From: Crystallibacter permensis | GTDB lineage: Bacteria > Actinomycetota > Actinomycetes > Actinomycetales > Micrococcaceae | Assembly: GCF_025960875.1 (NCBI RefSeq) | Contig: NZ_JAODLR010000008.1 | Location: 62,001 to 126,000 of the forward strand | DNA: 64,000 bases | Direction: 5' to 3' | Shown: one piece after another, positions 37,048-45,415 of the stretch | How positions within the stretch are numbered: the first letter of the stretch is position 1 | Layout: each line of letters starts with the position of its first letter | Notes under the pieces: generated by a model | Seen by the model: the letters and a program-made list of their open reading frames with translations, nothing else | The model's database searches: none | Told to the model about the DNA's origin: nothing | Program-made: the position numbers and the translations under genes

Positions 37048-37587
37048 TCAGCGGCACCAGCCGGCGTGGGCCAGCGCATGTCGCAGCAGGTTGCCGCGCC
37101 CGCCGACGAACTCCGACTGGACCCCCGCGCTCAGCGCGTCGTCCGGCGTCATCCAGGTCAGTTCCAGCGCGTCCTGCCGGGGCTCGCACTCACCCGTGAC
37201 GGGAATCAGGTAGGCCAGCGCAACGCAGTGCTGGCGGTCATCCGTCATCCCGGTTTCCGACGGCGAGGGGAAGTACTCGGCCACGGTGAAGGGCACGGGG
37301 GATGCCGGCAACTGGGGGAACGCCAGCGGCCCAAGATCCTTTTCCAGGTGCCGGATGAGCGCCGCACGGATGGTCTCCCGGTACATCACCCGCCCCGAGA
37401 CAAAGGTGCGCACCATCTGCCCCTCGTCGGAAGCCTGCAGCAGGAGCCCGACTTCGGTCACATAGCCGAGGGAGTCCAGCCGCACCGGAACGGCCTCCAC
37501 ATAGACCATGGGCAAACGCTGCCGGGCCTCGTAGAGATCCTCTTCGGAGAGCCAGCCTGGATACGGGTCGGGAGTGCGAACATTCAT
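37048..37587 (-). CDS. NUDIX-hydrolase-family protein
   Basis: This is a 179-residue protein of the actinobacterial NUDIX-like group (DUF4916 type): LPMVYVEAVPVRLDSLGYVTEVGLLLQ, then GRVMYRETIRAALIRHLEKDLGP. The latter matches the NUDIX box only loosely; the REUXEE core is not intact, so catalysis is uncertain. Residues HCVALAYLIPVTGECEPRQDALELTWMTPDDA match the later strands. ATG 37587 is chosen because TACAAC lies six bases upstream and the fold begins there; the frame extends to 37761. Confidence 0.68.
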   Translation of the reverse strand: MNVRTPDPYPGWLSEEDLYEARQRLPMVYVEAVPVRLDSLGYVTEVGLLLQASDEGQMVRTFVSGRVMYRETIRAALIRHLEKDLGPLAFPQLPASPVPFTVAEYFPSPSETGMTDDRQHCVALAYLIPVTGECEPRQDALELTWMTPDDALSAGVQSEFVGGRGNLLRHALAHAGWCR

Positions 37588-37735
37588 GTACTTGTTGTAC
37601 CGCACCGCTGATGCACCCGTCACGCGTGACCAGCCGGGAGGCGGCGGGTTTTCCGTAGAGCGTAAGCCGGCGGGGTGTGTTCCGGATGAATCGTTTGGCG
37701 TCCGGAGATGCCTGCGCAGGGGCGGGAACCCGGGA

Positions 37736-38509
37736 TCAGGCTTGCTGCGGGGGTGTCTCACGGATCCTGATGGTCCCGCCGCCTGCGCCGCCTGGGCTGC
37801 CTGCGCTACGGGAGCCGTCCGGGTCCGTCACGAGGAGGACGCGGCCACCGGCGTCCTCGGTCAGCCGCGCCTGGAACCCAGCCGAGGCCAGCCTGTCGCG
37901 CAGAACCTCTAGCCCGCCGTCGTACTCGAAGCCGATGGCGATCCCGGCAACAGTGCCCTGCTGCACCGTGATAATCCCGCCGTTCTTGGCCATGAAGTCT
38001 GCCCGACCCACGTCTGTCAGATCCCGGTCTACCTGGCTGGACCCGGTCTGACCGCCATCCCGTGCGGTGGGGCGCCGGCGGGCACCGATATCCGCGAGCA
38101 CCTTGGCTGCGGCGGGCAGCTCGGTTGTGGTCCACACCGCGGCTACCGTCAGCGAAGGATCCGCGTCATGTGGCTCGGCCGCCTCGTTGGCCCGGTCCAC
38201 CAGGAACACGGTGCCCTCCGGCGAGGTGACCTTCACGCTGCCGCCGTGGTCCGCAGAGAACGGTTCGGCCCGCGTTCCGGCTTCCTCCGTCCGGCGGCGG
38301 AATTCCTCCAGGTCCCGCGCCTCGAAGCCGAGCGAGGTGACGCCGTCGTCGGGCCCTGCGGGCATGGCGTGGACCGCGAGCCGCCCATGGCCGGCGTCGA
38401 ACTCCATCCAGGTCTCGTAGTCCGCGGTGACGGCGAGCTCGAGCGCGGTCAGCAGGGCCTTGTACTCCTGCATGCGGGAGGTGTAGTGGACGGGGCGGAC
38501 ACGCAGCAT
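37736..38509 (-). CDS. Two-domain VOC-fold protein
   Basis: This is a 257-residue protein of two fused VOC halves. The first (about 1-115) has RVRPVHYTSRMQEYKALLTALELAVTADYETWMEFDAGHGRLAVHA, and the second (about 120-250) has LTVAAVWTTTELPAAAKVLADIGA and TVAGIAIGFEYDGGLEVLRDRLASAGFQARL. It ends with a Gly-rich tail. Ligand unknown; such tandem VOC proteins often act in resistance or isomerisation. AGGAG seven bases before ATG 38509 fixes the start. The far longer frame to 38686 is rejected. Confidence 0.72.
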   Translation of the reverse strand: MLRVRPVHYTSRMQEYKALLTALELAVTADYETWMEFDAGHGRLAVHAMPAGPDDGVTSLGFEARDLEEFRRRTEEAGTRAEPFSADHGGSVKVTSPEGTVFLVDRANEAAEPHDADPSLTVAAVWTTTELPAAAKVLADIGARRRPTARDGGQTGSSQVDRDLTDVGRADFMAKNGGIITVQQGTVAGIAIGFEYDGGLEVLRDRLASAGFQARLTEDAGGRVLLVTDPDGSRSAGSPGGAGGGTIRIRETPPQQA

Positions 38510-38569
38510 TTTTTGTCTCCTCGGTAGCGGCCTCTTCCCAGAGTATGGCGCGGCGGCCGGTTGCGCGGC

Positions 38570-38575
38570 TAGTGT
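38570..38575 (+). promoter_or_regulatory. -10 element of leaderless YdeI gene
   Basis: TAGTGT lies exactly six bases before ATG 38582, with no RBS. Confidence 0.55.
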
Positions 38576-38581
38576 GTGCGC

Positions 38582-39178
38582 ATGGCCGCCGAACTCCCCG
38601 AACTGCTGCTGCCCGACGCCGCCAGCTGGCGCGCCTGGCTGGCGGAGAACCATGGCAGCTCGCCCGGCGTGTGGCTGGTGCTGCACAAGAAGGGCGGAAC
38701 CGTCACCACGCTCGACTATGCCGGTGCCCTCGAAGAAGCGCTGTGTTTCGGCTGGATCGACGGGCAGGCCAAACGGCGCGACGCCGAGAGTTCCTTCCAG
38801 CGGTTCAGCCCGCGGGGCAAACGCAGCATCTGGTCACTGCGCAATGTGGCGCGGATCGAGCAGTTGGAGGCGGCAGGCAAAATGCACGACGCCGGACGCG
38901 CGGCTGTCGCGGCGGCGCAGGCCGATGGGCGGTGGGAGAAGGCCTATGCCGGACCGGCGACAGCGGAAGTGCCCGAGGATCTCGCGGCAGCGATCGCGGC
39001 CGTGCCTCAGGCGCAGGCCATGTTCGATGTGCTGACCTCGCAGAACCGGTTCGCGCTGATCTTCCGGCTCAGCCAGCTCAAGACGGAGGACGCCCGGCGG
39101 AAGAAGATCGCCGGTTTCGTGGAGATGCTGGCCCGGCACGAGGCGCCGTACCCGCAGAAGAAAAAGCCTGCTGATTGA
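38582..39178 (+). CDS. YdeI/OmpD-associated family protein
   Basis: This is a 198-residue cytoplasmic protein of the YdeI family: WRAWLAENHGSSPGVWLVLHKKG, then TLDYAGALEEALCFGWIDGQAKRRD and FSPRGKRSIWSLRNVARIEQLEAAGKM, all typical. C-terminal helices end with KKIAGFVEMLARHEAPYPQKKK. Homologues are described as bacteriocin-protection or stress-linked proteins without a known biochemical activity. ATG 38582 is a leaderless start; a GTG six bases earlier is less likely. Its stop codon is the first three bases of a long hairpin. Confidence 0.82.
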   Translation: MAAELPELLLPDAASWRAWLAENHGSSPGVWLVLHKKGGTVTTLDYAGALEEALCFGWIDGQAKRRDAESSFQRFSPRGKRSIWSLRNVARIEQLEAAGKMHDAGRAAVAAAQADGRWEKAYAGPATAEVPEDLAAAIAAVPQAQAMFDVLTSQNRFALIFRLSQLKTEDARRKKIAGFVEMLARHEAPYPQKKKPAD

Positions 39179-39239
39179 TTGAGTGGCGAGAACACGGGCG
39201 GCCGAGCGTTGCAGCGCCCCTGTTCTCGCCACTCAATCA
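39176..39239. terminator. Long hairpin carrying the stop codons of both flanking genes
   Basis: A perfect 19-bp stem (39176-39194 with 39221-39239) is extended by five more pairs inside, with a 14-base loop. The left end TGA is the stop of the ydeI-like gene and the right end, read on the minus strand, is the TGA of the ABC ATPase gene. It is probably a bidirectional terminator, and may be a genome-wide palindromic repeat. Confidence 0.85.
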
Positions 39240-40334
39240 GGACGCCGGGAAGGCCACGCCCTCGCCGATCACGCGCAGGAACAGTTCCGAGCCGGGCTTG
39301 GCCAGCGTCGCGTTCCAGTGGCGGATGGTGATGGTCTCCCCGCGCTGCCTGTTTCCCTGCGCGTCCCGGGGTCCGTGCAGTTCCAGCCGCACCGTCACTT
39401 CCGGGCCGAAGAAGTCCGTCTCCAGCACGGTGCCGCGGATGGGGCCGCCGTCGGAAATGCGGATCTGCTCCGGGCGCAGCATCAGGTGCACCTTCCCTTG
39501 GCACGTGGGCCGGCGGACCGGGATGCCGCCAAGGGCGCAGGTGGCCAGGGAGCCCTGCAGCTCCGCGTTGAGGATCACCGCATCGCCCAGGAACTCCGCC
39601 GTCTCCCGGTCCGCGGGCCGGGTGTAAACCACAAAGGGGTTGCCGATCTGGGCCAGGACGCCGCGGCGCATCACCGCCACCTGGTCCGCGAAGGAGAGCG
39701 CCTCGGCCTGGTCATGGGTGACCAGGATGGTGGTCACCCCGGCTGCCGCGAGAGTGCGGGCCACCGCCTTGCGGGTGGCTACCCGGAGGCCGGCGTCCAG
39801 CGCGCTGAACGGTTCGTCCAGCAGCATCAGTTCCGGCTCTCGGGCCAGTGCCCGGGCCAGAGCGACGCGCTGCTGCTGGCCGCCGGAGAGCTCGTCCGGC
39901 CGGCGCCCGGCGTACTCCGGTTCCAGCGAGACCATGGCCAGCAGCTCCGCCACCCGGCCTTCCACCGCAGCCCTGGAGCCGAACCGCTTCTTCTCCAGGC
40001 CAAAGGCGATATTGCGGCCCACACTAAGGTGCGGGAACAGCGCCCCGTCCTGCGCCACGTAGCCAACGTTCCGCCGGTGCGCGGGAACCAGGCTGCCGCC
40101 GTTGGCCACCGCTGCGCCGTCGAGCGTAATGGAGCCGGAGTCGGGCGACTCGAAGCCGGCAATCAGCCGCAGCAGCGTGGTCTTGCCGCTGCCCGAGGGG
40201 CCCACGATCGCCGTCGTAATTCCGCGGTGGACGGACAGGCTGACGCCGCGGAGCACGGATGTGTCGCCGAAGGACTTGGTGACTGCGTCGATGACCAGGT
40301 GCCTCTCCGGCGCCGGAATGTCCGCGGGGCTCAC
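39237..40334 (-). CDS. fbpC: Iron(III) ABC transporter ATP-binding protein
   Basis: This is a 365-residue ATPase. Walker A is GPSGSGKTT (about 45-53), the signature LSGGQQQRVALARAL, Walker B LMLLDEPFSALD and the switch His in VTHDQAEA. A C-terminal TOBE-like domain (about 240-365, including LMLRPEQIRI) matches FbpC-type ferric importers. It energises the permease encoded just upstream (21-base gap). The operon order is binding protein, permease, ATPase, all behind an iron box. Its stop codon lies in the long hairpin 39176-39239. Confidence 0.88.
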   Translation of the reverse strand: MSPADIPAPERHLVIDAVTKSFGDTSVLRGVSLSVHRGITTAIVGPSGSGKTTLLRLIAGFESPDSGSITLDGAAVANGGSLVPAHRRNVGYVAQDGALFPHLSVGRNIAFGLEKKRFGSRAAVEGRVAELLAMVSLEPEYAGRRPDELSGGQQQRVALARALAREPELMLLDEPFSALDAGLRVATRKAVARTLAAAGVTTILVTHDQAEALSFADQVAVMRRGVLAQIGNPFVVYTRPADRETAEFLGDAVILNAELQGSLATCALGGIPVRRPTCQGKVHLMLRPEQIRISDGGPIRGTVLETDFFGPEVTVRLELHGPRDAQGNRQRGETITIRHWNATLAKPGSELFLRVIGEGVAFPAS

Positions 40335-40356
40335 AGGCTGGTTCCTTTCACAAAAG

Positions 40357-42138
40357 TCATTGCCCGGCAGCCTTCTGCGACTGGGTGTAGAGCAGGTAGG
40401 TCATCGGCAGCGAGAGCAGGATCAGGATCAGCGCGTACGGCGCAGCGCCGGTGTAGTCGATCTCCGAGCTCAGCGCCCAGAAGCGGGTGGCCAGCGTATT
40501 CACGCCCGTGGGCGCCAGCAGCAGCGTGGCGGTCAGCTCGTTGGCGATGCCCAGGAAAACCAGGGCGGCCCCGCCGGCTGCAGCGGGGGCGGTCAGGCGC
40601 AGGGTCACCCGGAAGAACGTCCTGAACGGCGAACTGCCCAGCGACCGCGCGGCTTCTTCGAGCTCCTGCGGCGCCTGCGCCAGCCCGGCCCGCAGGTTCA
40701 CCAGCGCCCGCGGCAGGAACAGCAGCACGTAGGCGGCGATGACCAGCGGCACCGTTTGATACAGCGGCCGCGCGAAGTTGATCGCCACGGTGATAAAGGC
40801 CAGCGCCACCACAATGCCGGGCAGCGAGGACGTGATGTAGTTGGTGCTCTCCAGCATCTTGGTGAACCAGCCCGGATACCGCACGGCGAGCCAGGCCACG
40901 GGGAAGGCCAGCACCACGGTCAGCAGGGCACCGGCCACGCCGAAACCGAGGGTCTGCAGCAGCGTCTCGCCGATCACGGGAAGATTCCAGATTTCGGCCC
41001 CGCCGGCCACCAGCCAGCGCAGGATGTTGCCCAGCGGCACCCCGAGTGCCAGCACCGCCAGGGCCAGCACACCAACGACGGCGGCAACCCGGTACCGTCC
41101 GAGCGGCAAGGCGGGCGGGCGGCTGGCCACCCCGGAACCCAGGCGGGCGTAGCGGGCGTTGCCGCGCAGGCGGGATTCGGCGAGCAGCATCAGCAGGCAG
41201 ATGAAGACCAGCACGCTGGCGAGCATGTTGGCCGCCGCGCCGTTGAAGGTGGACTGGTACTGCTCCATGATCGCCGTGGTGAAGGTGGGGAACCGAATCA
41301 TCGAAAACGCCCCGAATTCGGCCAGCAGGTGCAGGCCCACCAGCAGCGCGCCGCCGGTGATCGGCAGCCAGAGCTGGGGCAGGATCACGCGGAAGAAAGT
41401 GCGCCAGCGCCCCAGCCCGAGCGACGCTGCGGACTGCTCGAGCGCGGGATCCATCCGGCGCAGGGCCGCGGCCGCGGGAATGTAGACCAGCGGGTAGTAG
41501 GAGAGCACCGAAATCAGCGTGCCGCCGCCAACCCCGCCCAGCGACGGAATGGTGCTCACCCAGGCGTAGCTATTGACGAAAGCGGGCACGGCCAGCGGCG
41601 CGGCGAGCACCAGGGACCAGAACCTCGCGCCGGGCAGCTGCGTCCGCTCCACCAGCCAGGCCGCCGCAATGCCGATCACGATGCACAGCGGCACCGTCGC
41701 CAGCACCAGCGCCACGGTGTTGAACAGCAGCTCGCCAACGCGGGGCCGGAAGATCAGCTCGGCCGCCGTTTCCCAGCCGGTGGCCACCGTCATCACGATG
41801 ACAAACCCCAGCGGCACCAGGGTCGCCAGCGAAATAACGACGGCGGCCGCTACCGTTCCGTACGGCGGTCGCGCACGGCTGCGCCTGCGCTGAAGGGCAC
41901 GTCGGATCGGAGACGGCGGGCCGGGTAACTGAGGACCGGACGGAACGGTGTCGGCTGGCACAGTGCCGGATTGAACGGCGCCGGACGCAGCCGTGGCTAT
42001 AGGCAGAGCATCGGTCGCCGTCGGTAAGTCCGGCCGAGCCAACAGGGGCAGTCCATCCGAAACGTCAACAGACGGCGCACCGGTAGCCGGGACCGCAGGG
42101 GCCCGGCTACCGGTGGACGTTCGTGGATGAACCGACAT
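40357..42138 (-). CDS. fbpB: Iron(III) ABC transporter fused permease
   Basis: This is a 593-residue permease with two binding-protein-dependent transport domains in one chain, about twelve helices. EAA loops are EQSAASLGLGRWRTFFRVILPQLWLP in the first half and EEAARSLGSSPFRTFFRVTLRLTAP in the second, typical of FbpB/AfuB. An N-terminal cytoplasmic extension of about 90 residues is Pro/Ala/Ser-rich and absent from many relatives. It starts eight bases downstream of the binding-protein gene. It transports ferric iron, probably as a loosely bound ion. Confidence 0.88.
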   Translation of the reverse strand: MSVHPRTSTGSRAPAVPATGAPSVDVSDGLPLLARPDLPTATDALPIATAASGAVQSGTVPADTVPSGPQLPGPPSPIRRALQRRRSRARPPYGTVAAAVVISLATLVPLGFVIVMTVATGWETAAELIFRPRVGELLFNTVALVLATVPLCIVIGIAAAWLVERTQLPGARFWSLVLAAPLAVPAFVNSYAWVSTIPSLGGVGGGTLISVLSYYPLVYIPAAAALRRMDPALEQSAASLGLGRWRTFFRVILPQLWLPITGGALLVGLHLLAEFGAFSMIRFPTFTTAIMEQYQSTFNGAAANMLASVLVFICLLMLLAESRLRGNARYARLGSGVASRPPALPLGRYRVAAVVGVLALAVLALGVPLGNILRWLVAGGAEIWNLPVIGETLLQTLGFGVAGALLTVVLAFPVAWLAVRYPGWFTKMLESTNYITSSLPGIVVALAFITVAINFARPLYQTVPLVIAAYVLLFLPRALVNLRAGLAQAPQELEEAARSLGSSPFRTFFRVTLRLTAPAAAGGAALVFLGIANELTATLLLAPTGVNTLATRFWALSSEIDYTGAAPYALILILLSLPMTYLLYTQSQKAAGQ

Positions 42139-42146
42139 GGGCAGTT

Positions 42147-43193
42147 CTACAACAGGCCGGCATCCGTCATGAGCTCGACAACCTTCTGGCTGTTCAGCTT
42201 GGCGGCGTCGACGGAGGGAGCTTCGAGCTCCTCGAGGGGTACAAGTCCTTCGCGCGGGGTGACATTCTTGCCCACGGGGTATTCGTAGTCGCTGCCGGCA
42301 GCCAGAGATTCCTGGCCCTCCTTGGAGGTGATGAATTCAAGGAACTGCATCGCCTCTTCCGGGTGCTTGGAGGACTTCAGGACGCCGCCGCCGGAGACGC
42401 TGACGAAGGCACCCGGGTCCTGGTTCTTGAAGTAGTGCGGGGCGACGTTGCCGGAGTTTTCGGCCGTCTCGGCCTGGTCCGCCGTGTAGTAGTAGTGGTA
42501 GATGACAGCGCCGTCGACCTCTCCGGTGTTGACGGCCTTCATGGCAGCGCCGTTCTTCGGGTAGGCCTTGGCGTTCTCCTTCATGGCCTTGAGCCATTCG
42601 GCAGTGGCCTCTTCGCCTTCGAGCTCCAGCATGGCAGAGACGATGGCCTGGAAGTCCGCTCCGCCCGGAGCCGCTCCCCACTTGCCGGCCCACTTGTCAT
42701 CGGCCAGATCCATGATCGACGCCGGCAGGTCGGCTTCCTTCACGGCGTCCTTGTTGTACACAAAGACCGTGGACCGTGCCGCGACGCCGGACCACTTGTT
42801 CGACGACGGCCGGTACTGTTCGGGCACGTTCTCCTGGACGGTGGAGGAGATGTCGGCGAAGAGCCCGGCGTTTTCCACCTGGGTCATGGCCGGGGAGTTC
42901 TCGGTGATGAAGACATCGGCGGGGGAGGCCTCACCCTCTGCGATGATCTGGTTGCTCATCTCGGTGTCCTTGCCCTGGCGGACGTTGACCTTGATGCCGG
43001 TCTCGGCCTCGAACGCGTCCACCCAGGCCTGGGTCATCGACTCGTGCTGCGCGTTGTAGACAGTGATTTCACCGGCTGCGGCGGCGGAGCCTTCGGGAGC
43101 CGGCGAGGTCGAGCCGGAGCCACAGGCGGACAGGGTCAGTGCAGCGGCGGCGACGATGGCGGCTGCGGAAAGCTGCGGGAAGCGGATCTTCAT
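42147..43193 (-). CDS. fbpA: Iron(III)-binding lipoprotein of ABC transporter
   Basis: This is a 348-residue extracytoplasmic binding protein. The signal peptide ends in a lipobox LTLSACGSG with the lipidated Cys near residue 24. ITVYNAQHESMTQAWVDAFEAETGIKVNVRQGKD is the start of the FbpA/FutA fold. The paired tyrosines in IYHYYYTADQ supply likely iron ligands. AAAGG seven bases before ATG 43193 sets the start. An IdeR/DtxR box lies 63 bases upstream, so the operon should be repressed by iron. Confidence 0.9.
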   Translation of the reverse strand: MKIRFPQLSAAAIVAAAALTLSACGSGSTSPAPEGSAAAAGEITVYNAQHESMTQAWVDAFEAETGIKVNVRQGKDTEMSNQIIAEGEASPADVFITENSPAMTQVENAGLFADISSTVQENVPEQYRPSSNKWSGVAARSTVFVYNKDAVKEADLPASIMDLADDKWAGKWGAAPGGADFQAIVSAMLELEGEEATAEWLKAMKENAKAYPKNGAAMKAVNTGEVDGAVIYHYYYTADQAETAENSGNVAPHYFKNQDPGAFVSVSGGGVLKSSKHPEEAMQFLEFITSKEGQESLAAGSDYEYPVGKNVTPREGLVPLEELEAPSVDAAKLNSQKVVELMTDAGLL

Positions 43194-43212
43194 GGAGAAC
43201 CTTTCAGGAAAA

Positions 43213-43235
43213 TGGGGACCGGGATGCGGTCCCCA
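43213..43235. promoter_or_regulatory. Small hairpin in the fbpA leader
   Basis: TGGGGACC pairs with GGTCCCCA around a seven-base loop, between the iron box and the fbpA start. A role in mRNA stability is possible. Confidence 0.4.
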
Positions 43236-43255
43236 CCGCAGTGCCCGGTAAAAGC

Positions 43256-43274
43256 TTAGGTTAGCCTTAGCTGA
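43256..43274 (-). promoter_or_regulatory. DtxR/IdeR iron box
   Basis: TTAGGTTAGCCTTAGCTGA matches the 19-bp DtxR/IdeR consensus TTAGGTTAGCCTAACCTAA at 16 positions. It lies upstream of the fbpABC-like operon, the classic location for iron-dependent repression. Confidence 0.85.
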
Positions 43275-43360
43275 CCTGTGCTCGTCATTGTGGCAGAAGT
43301 CGAACGAAATAAGCAACAGCCATGTGACTTATTGTCGAATCATGACGACGACGCCGGATA

Positions 43361-44512
43361 TCATGCGACGGCGGCGGCGGCCTCGAGCGTCATCCAGGCT
43401 TGGAGCTGGGTGGAAAGCTGCACGCGGCTGCCCGGGGGATAGGTGGTCTTGGCCGGCAGGACGGGATCCTTGGAAAACACCAGCACTTCCCACGTGCGGT
43501 GGTTCTCCAGCCGGCGCCCGGACCAGAACGCCGCGGCGGTGTTGGCTACCAGCATGCGCGCCTGCTCCCGGGTATCTGCGGGCAGCCGCTCCGAGTTGGC
43601 CGCAACGGCCAGGTAGCGCGCCAGGATCCCGGTGAACAGTCCGCCGTCGCCGTCGCCGTGGGTGCGCAGCACGGGCAGGCCGTCATGTTCGGCGGTGAGC
43701 CCGGCGGCCACCGCCTTGATCAGGTCCGCGGCACGCTGCAGGTCCGCCTCCCGGCCCACGTCCAGCAGCGCCGCCAGCACCGGGCCTTGGTTGTAGCTGT
43801 AGATGTCCGGCACCAGCACCGGCTCGCCGCCCACGATGCGCAGCCCGTCCTGGTACAGCCCGGAATCGACGCCGTAAAGCTTGTCATCCAGCCAGTCCAG
43901 CAGGGCCGCCGCACGGTCCGTCTGGCCGATGCGGGCAAAGTGGAGGGCGGCCGGCGCCGTGGCGGGGGTGTTCTTGAAATCGCGCGCGGTGTTCCAGAAC
44001 AACCCGCCGCCCAGGTCCGCGGTATGGGCTGATTCCAGCGCCGGCAGCAGGGCGCGGGCAGCGGCCCGGTTGCGGAACCGCGGCTTGCCCGTCGCGGCGG
44101 CCAGCGCGTCCAGGCGCCCGACGGCCAGCGCCAGCCAGGCCATGTCGTCATAGTAGGAGTTGGTGAACCGGAAGCAGTTGCGCCACTTGATGCTGCGCAG
44201 CAGACGCGCACCGAGCTGGCCGGCGCTGACGCCGAACCCGCCGTCGTAGTGCTGCTGGCGTTCGAGCTCGCGCCAGCCCGCATCCACCAGGCAGTCCAGA
44301 TAGTGCGCCTGCCACCAGTAGTGCCACGGCCCGACCAGCGGCAGATAGCTCTGCCGGGGCCTGGCCACCCCACCGAGATGGGTGAACGGGAGGCCCAACA
44401 GGCGCTGGCCGAAGTGCCGGACCACAGCGACGGCGGCCTCGTCCGCCCGGCCCGAGGCGAACGTGGGCCGGGGCGGTTGTTCACCGGGAAGCTTGCTGGA
44501 CTCTGCGACCAT
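43361..44512 (-). CDS. Glycoside hydrolase family 76 (alpha-1,6-mannanase-like)
   Basis: This is a 383-residue (alpha/alpha)6-barrel glycosidase. The paired catalytic aspartates are visible in SYYDDMAWLALAVGRL. WHYWWQAHYLDCLVDAG and RDFKNTPATAPAALHFARIG belong to the same family. GH76 enzymes cleave alpha-1,6-mannan. This protein lacks a signal peptide, so it may act on internalised or cell-made oligosaccharide. TACGCT lies six bases before ATG 44512, a leaderless start. It precedes the iron operon but is separated from it by the iron-box promoter. Confidence 0.82.
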   Translation of the reverse strand: MVAESSKLPGEQPPRPTFASGRADEAAVAVVRHFGQRLLGLPFTHLGGVARPRQSYLPLVGPWHYWWQAHYLDCLVDAGWRELERQQHYDGGFGVSAGQLGARLLRSIKWRNCFRFTNSYYDDMAWLALAVGRLDALAAATGKPRFRNRAAARALLPALESAHTADLGGGLFWNTARDFKNTPATAPAALHFARIGQTDRAAALLDWLDDKLYGVDSGLYQDGLRIVGGEPVLVPDIYSYNQGPVLAALLDVGREADLQRAADLIKAVAAGLTAEHDGLPVLRTHGDGDGGLFTGILARYLAVAANSERLPADTREQARMLVANTAAAFWSGRRLENHRTWEVLVFSKDPVLPAKTTYPPGSRVQLSTQLQAWMTLEAAAAVA

Positions 44513-44518
44513 CTGACC

Positions 44519-44524
44519 AGCGTA
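44519..44524 (-). promoter_or_regulatory. -10 element of leaderless GH76 gene
   Basis: The minus strand reads TACGCT, six bases before ATG 44512, with no Shine-Dalgarno. Confidence 0.55.
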
Positions 44525-44638
44525 ACTGTCCCGGTCCGGGTATTCACAGGGACGTTATGTCCGGTCGGCAGCCGTCCGAATGCGCTGTGCGCCGGACCAC
44601 ACTAGGCTGGCGGAAAGGATTCATTTCAGGAGGTTCAT

Positions 44639-45415
44639 GTGGAGATTTCCAATTCCGTTGCGCTGGTGACCGGGGGTGCGTCCGGCCTGGGGGCTGCCAC
44701 CGCCCGCCGACTGTACGACGCCGGTGCCTCCGTGGTGCTCGTCGACCTGCCGGGAGCCGCGGGGGCCGAGTACGCGGCGGAACTGGGGGAGCGCGCTGTC
44801 TTCGCGCCAGCCGATGTGACCAGCGAGGAAGATGTGCAGGCGGCGGTTGAGGCGGCCGTTTCGCTCGGCCCGCTGCGCGTCGTCGTCAATTGTGCCGGAG
44901 TTGCCACCCCGGGCAAGGTGCTGGGGCGCGGCGGCGTGCTCCCGCTGGAGAACTTCAGCAAGGTGGTGCAGATCAACCTCATCGGGACCTTCAACGTGAT
45001 TCGTCTGGCCGTCGCCGCCATGGTCGACACGGAGCCGGTCAGCACCGACCTGGGCGGGCCCGAACGCGGCGTCATCATCAACACCGCGTCCGTGGCTGCC
45101 TTCGACGGGCAGGTCGGCCAGCCCGCGTACGCCGCTTCCAAGGGGGCCGTGGCCGCCATGACGCTGCCGATCGCCCGCGAACTGGCGCGCTCGCTGATCC
45201 GCGTGGTCACCATTGCCCCGGGCATCTTCGAGACGCCGATGATGGCCGGGCTGCCGCAGGAGGCGCAGGATTCGCTCGGGCAGCAGGTGCCGCATCCGTC
45301 CCGGCTGGGCCGGCCCGGCGAATACGCGAATCTGGCCGCGCACATCATCGACAATGCCATGCTTAACGGGGAGGTCATCCGGCTGGACGGCGCCATCCGG
45401 ATGGCGCCGCGCTAA
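44639..45415 (+). CDS. Short-chain dehydrogenase (3-hydroxyacyl-CoA dehydrogenase type II-like)
   Basis: This is a 258-residue classical [11 protein letters not shown] is the NAD-binding motif, NCAGVA the middle one, and YAASKGAV the catalytic Tyr-x3-Lys. The sequence [30 protein letters not shown] and the [10 protein letters not shown] end match the HSD17B10/2-methyl-3-hydroxybutyryl-CoA dehydrogenase branch. GTG 44639 has AGGAGG five bases upstream. The stop overlaps the acyl-CoA dehydrogenase start (TAATG), so the two are translationally coupled in an acyl-CoA beta-oxidation or branched-chain acid step. Confidence 0.85.
   Translation: MEISNSVALVTGGASGLGAATARRLYDAGASVVLVDLPGAAGAEYAAELGERAVFAPADVTSEEDVQAAVEAAVSLGPLRVVVNCAGVATPGKVLGRGGVLPLENFSKVVQINLIGTFNVIRLAVAAMVDTEPVSTDLGGPERGVIINTASVAAFDGQVGQPAYAASKGAVAAMTLPIARELARSLIRVVTIAPGIFETPMMAGLPQEAQDSLGQQVPHPSRLGRPGEYANLAAHIIDNAMLNGEVIRLDGAIRMAPR

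Noticed and set aside
39175-40625. + strand frames starting in the long hairpin
   Set aside because: They begin with the hairpin itself (IEWREHGR...) and run antisense to the ABC ATPase; an effect of the palindrome.
40102-41928. 608-codon + frame opposite fbpB
   Set aside because: Repetitive Gln/Arg/His composition and full overlap with the permease gene, which has clear family motifs.
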